From: Candidatus Flexifilum breve
Lineage (GTDB): Bacteria; Chloroflexota; Anaerolineae; Aggregatilineales; Phototrophicaceae
DNA length: 64,000 nt
Direction: 5' to 3'
Assembly (NCBI GenBank): GCA_016717205.1
Contig: JADKGC010000002.1
Location: 372,001-436,000, forward strand
Within the stretch, counting starts at the first letter, position 1, and every line of letters begins with the position of its first letter. Under the pieces are notes generated by a model. That model searched no databases. It saw nothing but the letters and a program-made list of their open reading frames with translations, and was not told where the DNA came from. The position numbers were made by a program, and so were the translations under genes. Positions 58,254 to 64,000 of this stretch are shown piece by piece.

Positions 58254-59800
58254 AGAAAAAGATTACCGATCTGCGAATCGCGCTCGTAATTATAGATCAA
58301 CCAGTCGTTTAAGTCAGGATACGCTTGCAGCAGCGTATTGGAATCCTCTTCACTGCCCGTCACCCACGGCATGTAGTCGACCTGCGCGACGATCACATAG
58401 GGTGGCAGCGCTGCCCACAGGATCTCGGCGGTTTGCTCACGCCATTCGGGCGGATACCAATCGGCCACCAGCGGAAACTGGAAGATAAAGCGCGTCGCCG
58501 GGTTGAGTCCGCTCAGGTAGTAGATCTCCGGGCGAAAGCCCCAGATGAACAGCGAATCGCCGGGGACAACCCGTTCGCGCAGCACGTTGACCACTTGGAG
58601 GGACTCATCCGCGCGGAATTCGCCACCGACAAAGCGCGCGTAGTACGTCGCCTGATCTTCCTGCCCGGTCAGATACGGCAGGGTCGGCCCTCCGATGACG
58701 ACCGCCATGATCAGCAGGAGGGCGACGAGAGCGATCCAGGACGGAGGACGGAGGGCTGAGAGCGGTCCAACGGCAGACTCTAGCCTCAGTCCTTTCACCT
58801 CAGTCCTCAGTCCTTGGTTGATCCCCCACCCGCCGAGCAGCGCCAAAGGCGACAGCATCGGCAGCCAGTGATAATCGTAGCCTTTGGCCTGCACCAGCAT
58901 CATCGCCGCGCCGCTGATCAACCATACGATCACCGCCCACCAGCGCGCATCCCGCCGCCGTGCCGTGATCACCACGCCGACAACGCCGAGCAGCGCCAGC
59001 AGCCCCCACTGCGACCAGCGATAGCTCAGCGCCACGCGGAACGCTTCGATCAGGTCGGGGAGGTTGGCGGTCAGCGTGGTATAACTGGACGTCAGGCGCG
59101 CGCTTTCAAGCAGCGCGTCCCACGCACCCAGGCTCAGCATCACGGCTGCACCACCGACAAGTGTTAACAATCCGCCTACGCATATGGCAAATATATCCCA
59201 AGATCGGATCGATTTATCCCAAGATCGCCGGATCACGGCATAAATGACCAGCACGGGCAGGCCCATCACGGCGAACGGATACTTAAACCAGAACGTCCAT
59301 CCGAGCATGGCACCGCTGATCAGCGCCCACACCCATGAGCGGCGCGCGGCATCCGCAGCACGGATGGCGCACCACATGGCCAGCGTCATCGGCAGCAGCG
59401 CGATCCCGTCGTTTTGCGTGAGCGTCCAGAACGTCTCGGTGAAGTAGAACACGCCGAACAGCGCCGCCGCCCACACACCCACCCGCCGATCTGCGAGGCG
59501 CGTGCCAATGGCATACAGGGTGAGCGCGATGACCGGAAAGATCAGCAGGTCAATGGCGCGCAGCGCGGGCGCAGTCTGCCCGAACAGCGCCATCGCCGCC
59601 GCGTACACATAGAACACGGCGGGCGGCTTGGGATTCCACAAATCGACGTAGGGGGCTTTGCCTTGCAGCAGACCGCGCCCAATGGTCGCGAATTCGCCTT
59701 GATCGCGCCCGAGCGGATACGTGAGCGTCGGCGCGGCGATCAGCAGAATCGCCGCGATGACGATCAGGATCGCGGCGTGGCGGCGCAGCGTCACAGCCAT
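58235..59800 (-). CDS. GT39-like membrane glycosyltransferase with an in-frame repeat insert
   Basis: Protein of 521 aa with about 11 transmembrane helices. The first loop motif YPLGRDQGEFATIGRGLLQG contains the conserved acidic pair of GT-C transferases, followed by YVDLWNPKPPAVFYVYAAAM. It likely moves a sugar from a polyprenyl phosphate to a surface acceptor. At about residues 330-355 a hydrophilic stretch (TEVKGLRLESAVGPLSAL) is encoded by ACTGAGG-type repeat DNA, in frame; it lies between two membrane helices. ATG 59800 is chosen because the upstream reading continues through the neighbouring gene. It overlaps that gene by 10 bases. Confidence 0.75.
   Translation of the reverse strand: MAVTLRRHAAILIVIAAILLIAAPTLTYPLGRDQGEFATIGRGLLQGKAPYVDLWNPKPPAVFYVYAAAMALFGQTAPALRAIDLLIFPVIALTLYAIGTRLADRRVGVWAAALFGVFYFTETFWTLTQNDGIALLPMTLAMWCAIRAADAARRSWVWALISGAMLGWTFWFKYPFAVMGLPVLVIYAVIRRSWDKSIRSWDIFAICVGGLLTLVGGAAVMLSLGAWDALLESARLTSSYTTLTANLPDLIEAFRVALSYRWSQWGLLALLGVVGVVITARRRDARWWAVIVWLISGAAMMLVQAKGYDYHWLPMLSPLALLGGWGINQGLRTEVKGLRLESAVGPLSALRPPSWIALVALLLIMAVVIGGPTLPYLTGQEDQATYYARFVGGEFRADESLQVVNVLRERVVPGDSLFIWGFRPEIYYLSGLNPATRFIFQFPLVADWYPPEWREQTAEILWAALPPYVIVAQVDYMPWVTGSEEDSNTLLQAYPDLNDWLIYNYERDSQIGNLFLWRRKT
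58738..58815. repeat. ACTGAGG-type repeat inside a coding region
   Basis: GGAGGACGGAGGGCTGAG and CTCAGTCCTTTCACCTCAGT with CCTCAGTCCT are words of the repeat that forms the hairpin at 35949-36000. Here they lie within the GT39-like gene and keep its frame open. Confidence 0.55.
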
Positions 59801-60102
59801 CCGACCGCCCGCGCGAGCAGGAAGGCGATCCCCAGCGAGAGCATCAGGAAAATCCACGCGAGCATGCGTCCGCTCTCCTGCGCCGGGCTGATCTCTTTCT
59901 CTTCGATGCTCACTGCCCCGAGCAGATCAACGTAGAAATCGACGTTGCGGCGGCCACGCGTCACGCGCGCCATGTAGTCGTGCCCGGTGACCAGCAGCCA
60001 CCCGCTGTCCTCATCCTCCCAATCCTCGCCGAGGCGCTGCTTCATAGCGGCGTCGAGGATGGCGCGGGCTTGCTCCGGGGGAATCGGTTCGATTTCAGAC
60101 AT
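59791..60102 (-). CDS. small C-terminally anchored protein
   Basis: Protein of 103 aa with a soluble N-terminal half (SEIEPIPPEQARAILDAAMK, DSGWLLVTGHDYMARVTRGR) and one C-terminal membrane helix (MLAWIFLMLSLGIAFLLARA). No family recognised. It overlaps the start of the GT39-like gene, so it is probably the first gene of a unit that also includes the ArgA-like acetyltransferase; it may be an accessory of the glycosyltransferase. Confidence 0.6.
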   Translation of the reverse strand: MSEIEPIPPEQARAILDAAMKQRLGEDWEDEDSGWLLVTGHDYMARVTRGRRNVDFYVDLLGAVSIEEKEISPAQESGRMLAWIFLMLSLGIAFLLARAVGWL

Positions 60103-60208
60103 CGTATTTGCCTTAGCCGCAGCCTTTAACTGTCGGGACGCGCTGCTGCGGACAGTCAGAAAGTTGTCCCATGCGTATCATTTGTGTCTTGCCCCTCCCA
60201 CGCCAGAA

Positions 60209-60357
60209 ACCCTGTAGGGACGGCCTTCTGGCCGTCCGCAAATTGGACGACCCACCCCACCCCCCAGCCCCTCCCCGAATTCGGGGAGGGGAGCCAGCAA
60301 AAGCCGCGTTTCACCCCTCTCCCCACTTGTGTGGGAGAGGGGGCTCGGGGGTGAGGG
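60209..60357. repeat. repeat block: GACGGCCTTCTGGCCGTC palindrome and a two-hairpin GC element
   Basis: A palindrome GACGGCCTTCTGGCCGTC (about 60219-60236) is followed by CCCCTCCCCGAATTCGGGGA and CCCCTCTCCCC...GGGAGAGG hairpins, ending GGGGGTGAGG. No gene occurs in the gap 60103-60375. Confidence 0.6.
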
Positions 60358-60375
60358 GTTGCCCCAGCGCTGACG

Positions 60376-61776
60376 TTAACTGCCAATCGTGTATTCGAAC
60401 GAGAACGGGCCGATCAAGCCGCTGGCGTCCTTCGCCGCAACCGCGACTGAAGCGAAGCGGTCGGCGCGGAAGCCGTCCCATGTCACCTGATTGTCGTTCA
60501 CTTCAAAGTAGTCGCTGTAAATGAGCGATCCCGGCGGGCGCAGCGCGATCAGATAGCCCGCGGCTTCGGGCACACGCTCCCACACCAGCGTGCGGAAACC
60601 GTTATCGCCTTCGCGGAGCTGCACCGAGCGCGGCGGACGCAGCCCGTCAGCCATCGCCGTGGTGACGGCGAGGATCGTCTGTGTGGCGCGCATGAGATAC
60701 GAGATTTGAATGTCGTCTTTCGTGTCGCGTTCGGTGTGGTGCCGATCCGGTTCTTCCAGCGCTTCGGTGAAGCGCACAGAGGCGAACCCGGCATCGCTGA
60801 ACGACATGTGATCGCCGTAGCGTCCATCGCGGTCAACCGTGGGCTGTACGTCGATGGCCATGCCGGGGGCGAGGCGCGCGCCCAACAGGTTGAGCGTGCG
60901 TGCCAGATGTCGCGACGAGGATTCATTCGGCTCGGCGCTGAACAGGCGAATCGTGTAGTCGTTGACCGCGCCTGTGCCGCTCGTGCTGCTGCCGATCACG
61001 TCCATATTGAACATGGCATCGATCTGGATGTTGTTGGCGCGCAGATAGTCGTTGACGAAGGCGGTACTGCCCTTGCGTTGAATCTCTTCCGCGCCAAAAG
61101 CGACGAACATGACCGTCGCGCGGTGTGGGGTCTGGCTCATCACGCGGGCGATTTCCATCAGCGCGGCGATGCCGCTCGCATTGTCATTCGCGCCGGGCGC
61201 GAAGGTATTGCCGTTTTCCACGTCGCGCGTAATGCTGTCGTAGTGTGCGCCGATCAGGATGATACCCGCGCCCGTCTCCGTCCCCTGCAGCACACCGATA
61301 ATGTTGCGGCTAAAGGTGTTGATGTCGGCGAAGTTCACCGCGAATTCCTGTGGTTGCAGCACGGCGAAACTGTTCTGGTACGACTGGTCACGGATGAGAT
61401 TGAACTGGTTGAGAATGTAGTTGTAGGCAGCGCCGATTCCCTCCGTCGGGCTGGTCCATGAGGACAGCACATGACGGGTGCGCATGCCGACCAGCGCATC
61501 GATATGCATGATCAGGCGGTCGGGCTCCACGCGATTCATCACGTTGAGCAGCGTGGTATCGGTCTGCGTCTCCACGCGCGGCACGTTGGTCGCTTGATCG
61601 GGAAACTCTTCCGGCGCGAGAGTCGGGAAACCAATCGTGGGCGGCGGCGTAAACGTCGCGCGTGGCACCAACGACGGCGGCGGCGCATTGTCGGTGAGGT
61701 TACACGCCAGCGCGGCCACCAGCATCGACAGGGCGATGAGCACGAGGGGGAGGGGAAATGTGTGTCGTCTTTTCAT
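60376..61776 (-). CDS. M28-family zinc aminopeptidase, lipoprotein
   Basis: Protein of 466 aa. The N-terminus LPLVLIALSMLVAALACN is a lipoprotein signal with the lipobox cysteine at 25. The M28 domain (about residues 150-390) shows the metal ligands IGAHYDSI, GANDNASGIAAL (Asp), VAFGAEEIQRKG (Glu-Glu), MFNMDVIGS (Asp) and DRHHTERDTKDD (His). The last 90 residues form a fibronectin III-like domain (LVWERVPEAAGYLIALRPPG). It is probably a surface-attached peptidase releasing amino acids from peptides. Pro/Thr-rich linker at about 33-60. Confidence 0.9.
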   Translation of the reverse strand: MKRRHTFPLPLVLIALSMLVAALACNLTDNAPPPSLVPRATFTPPPTIGFPTLAPEEFPDQATNVPRVETQTDTTLLNVMNRVEPDRLIMHIDALVGMRTRHVLSSWTSPTEGIGAAYNYILNQFNLIRDQSYQNSFAVLQPQEFAVNFADINTFSRNIIGVLQGTETGAGIILIGAHYDSITRDVENGNTFAPGANDNASGIAALMEIARVMSQTPHRATVMFVAFGAEEIQRKGSTAFVNDYLRANNIQIDAMFNMDVIGSSTSGTGAVNDYTIRLFSAEPNESSSRHLARTLNLLGARLAPGMAIDVQPTVDRDGRYGDHMSFSDAGFASVRFTEALEEPDRHHTERDTKDDIQISYLMRATQTILAVTTAMADGLRPPRSVQLREGDNGFRTLVWERVPEAAGYLIALRPPGSLIYSDYFEVNDNQVTWDGFRADRFASVAVAAKDASGLIGPFSFEYTIGS

Positions 61777-61847
61777 ATCGCCGCGATTTTACCACAGGAA
61801 CTAGACGCGTCAGCGTAACGGAGGGCAAAAGACCCTAAACCGCACAG

Positions 61848-61976
61848 CAAAAAGAAAGTGCCTAACGCAAAGACGCTAAGGCACAAAGGCGCAAAGTATC
61901 GAGATCAGAAACAGTCCAAAGCCTTGATCTCAATTCCTTTGCGTCTCAGCGTCTTCGCGTCTTTGCGTTGAATCTT
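61848..61976. repeat. long imperfect inverted repeat, AACGCAAAGACGC family
   Basis: AACGCAAAGACGCTAAGGCA (from 61864) and TCTTCGCGTCTTTGCGTTG (ending about 61971) form arms of about 35 bases; inside, GAGATCA and TGATCTCA pair. It lies between two genes of the same direction and ends five bases before the next stop, so it may act in mRNA processing or termination. Confidence 0.65.
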
Positions 61977-61977
61977 T

Positions 61978-63111
61978 TTACCTTACCTGCGACCAATAGC
62001 CGACTTCTAGGCCGGGGATGAGCGTGACGGCGTAGACCGTATTTTCCGGCGCGAAGATATACGTCGTGTACGAGGTGCGTCCCGCCGCCTGCCGCGCCGA
62101 GTCGAAGCCCATTTCCGGCGCAGTCGCCCAGCCGAGACCGCTCTCTGTCCCGCCGAGCAAATCCCAGATCAGGCCAAAGCCGCGCACGGGCGTGAGCAAG
62201 CCCTCCGGCGCTTCTGCCGTCGGGTCGGGCGCGCCTTCACGGAAAATGTCTTCGTACACGCGCACGCGACCATCATCCGTCAGCACGTAGATTTCGAGCG
62301 TATCCGAGAACCAGATCAGCGCGCCGTGCTCGAACGGCTGATAGGCGATCATCACCGCCAGCGGCGGATCTTCCGGACAGCGCGACATCTCCAGCCCGCC
62401 AATCCAATCCTGCGCGCACGTGATCGTGAAACTCACATCCTCGGTGACCACCTGATCGCCCGCCGTTGCTTCGAGGCGGTAGGTGTACTCGCCCGCCGTC
62501 GCGAACGGGTACACGCGCAGCGACCCTTCCGCGGGCACAGGCTGTGCGGTCTGCGGGCGGACACAGTTCTCAGCGTCAACGCACGGATACAGGTAGACAT
62601 GTTCGCCCTGCGCCGTCCATGTGAGCGTTGCGCCGCTGGTGTTATCGCCCGCCTCGGCGGTCAATGCGCGGATCGCCGCCGGGCTGACCGCATCGACCGG
62701 GCTGACCGATGACGCCGTGAACACGGACACCGACCGCGGCAGCCAGATCACCGCGCCGACCGGGAGCTGCGTTGGGTCGTCAAGGCAGTTGAGCGCCGCC
62801 AACTGCGTCACGGTGATCATGGTGTAGCCCGTCAGCAGCACATCGAGACGGTCGCCGGGACGCACCACATACGGCAAAAAGCCTTCGAGCGTCGGCGCGG
62901 CACAGGTCGCCAGACGCGCATCGTTCGGGTTGGGCACAATCGGGTACAGGCGAATTTCGCCCTGATGCGGAATGTTCGGTGTGGCGGTGAAGCGGGCGGC
63001 GGGCGGGATTTCGGTCAAGTCGGGCGCAGGTACGGCGGGCGTCACTTGCTGCGCCAACGCCGCGGTGGCCATCAACAGGAGCAACCACACAAACAGTAGA
63101 AGTCGTCTCAT
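61978..63111 (-). CDS. secreted LysM-like protein
   Basis: Protein of 377 aa: signal peptide (LLLFVWLLLLMATAALAQ), a LysM-type repeat (about residues 80-130: LPYVVRPGDRLDVLLTGYTM, ITVTQLAALNCLDDPTQLPV, GAVIWLP), then a mid region with DAENCVRPQTAQPVPAEG and a C-terminal domain with LIWFSDTLEIYVLTDDGRVR and VYEDIFREGAPDP. LysM domains bind peptidoglycan. The C-terminal domain is unrecognised. AGGACTCTGG precedes the ATG. Confidence 0.82.
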   Translation of the reverse strand: MRRLLLFVWLLLLMATAALAQQVTPAVPAPDLTEIPPAARFTATPNIPHQGEIRLYPIVPNPNDARLATCAAPTLEGFLPYVVRPGDRLDVLLTGYTMITVTQLAALNCLDDPTQLPVGAVIWLPRSVSVFTASSVSPVDAVSPAAIRALTAEAGDNTSGATLTWTAQGEHVYLYPCVDAENCVRPQTAQPVPAEGSLRVYPFATAGEYTYRLEATAGDQVVTEDVSFTITCAQDWIGGLEMSRCPEDPPLAVMIAYQPFEHGALIWFSDTLEIYVLTDDGRVRVYEDIFREGAPDPTAEAPEGLLTPVRGFGLIWDLLGGTESGLGWATAPEMGFDSARQAAGRTSYTTYIFAPENTVYAVTLIPGLEVGYWSQVR

Positions 63112-63246
63112 CCAGAGTCCTCAACTAGCCAACACATGGTCAGGACGCGCCGCAGCGCATCCCTAAAATCACCTCAACCCGCTCCTTTAGGTTCACGGCA
63201 GGACAATTCAACATGTCGAGATTGTCTTCCCTCAGACAACAGACCA

Positions 63247-63380
63247 CGGACGCGCAGAAGCGCGTCCCTACAATGGTTCGATTGTTAAAAATCTCCTGTC
63301 CTCAACCTCTAGGAGAAAGGCGTCAGACGTGCCGTTCAAGTCCCCTCTCCTCTTTTCGGAGAGGGGATTTAGGGGTGAGG
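63247..63380. repeat. palindromic repeats between the LysM gene and the next gene
   Basis: A GACGCGCAGAAGCGCGTC hairpin with CCTAC (63249-63271) is followed by the half-element CCCCTCTCCTCTTTTCGGAG and GGATTTAGGGGTGAGG (63340-63380). No gene is seen in the gap 63112-63468. Confidence 0.6.
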
Positions 63381-63468
63381 TTCCACCCAATCAATTTTCA
63401 TACTAGCAGATGCCGAGCGGCTCACCTATGTTGAAACGCCAAACGTAGGGGAGACGTAGGGAGGTAAA

Positions 63469-64000
63469 TTAGCTCCCCCCACCGCGATCTTTGCGCTTTT
63501 GCAGCAGCTTCCCGGCGATATTCCCCTCGTCGGACTCCTTGAGCGTGGGTGCGCCGCGAATCGGCGGCGGCGCGTTCGGCGCTACCTTGATCTTTTGGGG
63601 CGCGGGCGTTTCGCCGCCCGCCGTGGGTTCGCCCGTCGGCGTGACCTGGGTGGCCGTGACGCTCGTCTTTTCCTGCGCGCGGGCTTTCGCGCCCATCAAC
63701 GCGGAGACGCGCTCGGTCGCATCGGGCACAACTTCCGGCGGCGAGAGCCAGCGCCGCAGTCGCGCGAGGTCGCTCTGCGTGATGATCAGGCGGCGTACCG
63801 CAATATCGAAGGGCAGCAGCAGCACCGCGATCAAGAGCAGCGTTGGCGCAAGCGGATTGGTCGCCACTTGGGCTTGCAGATTATGCTCAAACGCTTTGCT
63901 TGCTTCAGCAACATTGATCCCTGCGCCGCCTGTAATTGCTGAAATATCAGTGAGATACTGCGTACCGTCTTGAACATCATCTGCCTGCACGCTGTATTCT
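63469..64000 (-). CDS. C-terminal part of a large membrane protein (probable VWA/glutamine amidotransferase-like), runs off the window
   Basis: The last 177 residues of a longer protein whose start lies beyond 64000. A soluble segment ending KAFEHNLQAQVATNPLA leads to a membrane helix (PTLLLIAVLLLPFDIAVRRL), followed by a cytoplasmic tail of about 110 residues rich in Pro, Thr and Lys. The helix-plus-RRL pattern near the C-terminus resembles large Chloroflexota proteins with von Willebrand A and amidotransferase-like domains, but only the tail is visible, so this is a weak assignment. Confidence 0.45.
   Translation of the reverse strand, partial: EYSVQADDVQDGTQYLTDISAITGGAGINVAEASKAFEHNLQAQVATNPLAPTLLLIAVLLLPFDIAVRRLIITQSDLARLRRWLSPPEVVPDATERVSALMGAKARAQEKTSVTATQVTPTGEPTAGGETPAPQKIKVAPNAPPPIRGAPTLKESDEGNIAGKLLQKRKDRGGGS

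Overview
The window is a dense bacterial chromosome segment of high GC content with about 55 protein genes and no rRNA, tRNA, prophage, transposase or CRISPR array that I can recognise. Gene content suggests a Chloroflexota bacterium, perhaps of the Anaerolineae type. The reasons are many secreted WD40-like, SH3-like, CAP and PA14 proteins, an NfeD plus SPFH pair, a DhnA-type class I aldolase, a Gram-positive-type SOS box, and gaps packed with short palindromic repeats. The phylum is an inference, since no marker gene could be compared.

Layout: 1-6.6 kb holds the 5' part of asnS (minus) and an operon of three tandem membrane-anchored beta-propeller paralogues. 6.6-14.4 kb holds an HDAC-like deacetylase, a MOSC protein, a FolC-like Mur ligase, SH3, thioesterase and PA14 proteins. 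14.4-17.6 kb holds a helicase-associated-domain protein divergent from lexA, whose promoter carries a perfect SOS box. 17.7-20.2 kb is a Crp/Fnr regulator divergent from a cupin and a 12-helix NnrS/haem-copper-like protein. 20.2-27 kb holds an HD protein, an M20 amidohydrolase, NfeD/SPFH, an esterase, a PaaI thioesterase and a metallophosphoesterase. 26.8-28 kb is a cysteine synthase gene behind a leader that encodes a Cys-Cys-Cys peptide followed by terminator structures. 28-43 kb holds a HAD phosphatase, a GT39-like membrane enzyme, an AlkZ-like protein, an MFS exporter, an M6-like protease, RidA, fructose-bisphosphate aldolase, Maf, Uma2, an arylamine N-acetyltransferase and a flavin disulfide reductase. 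43-46 kb holds two frameshifted secreted-protein genes. 46-54 kb holds a hybrid-free histidine kinase, the t6A cluster tsaE-tsaB-rimI (rimI frameshifted), two methyltransferases and a PucR regulator. 54-64 kb holds GNATs, Uma2, a glycosyltransferase, DUF952, a second GT39, an M28 lipoprotein peptidase, a LysM protein and the C-terminus of a large membrane protein.

Two things stand out. First, the cysteine synthase leader (26803-27046) has every part of a ribosome-mediated attenuator: consensus promoter, Shine-Dalgarno, a 20-codon peptide with three consecutive TGT codons, competing hairpins and U-tracts. Second, the gaps are built from families of palindromes and MITE-like elements nested in one another. 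One roughly 142-bp family with GAGGGTG termini sits in the exact loop of other palindromes, with 4-bp duplications, and an unoccupied copy of the target is present in the same window.

Three genes (a CAP-domain protein, an SH3 protein and rimI) carry single frameshifts. Because rimI sits in a housekeeping cluster, assembly indels are as likely as real decay.
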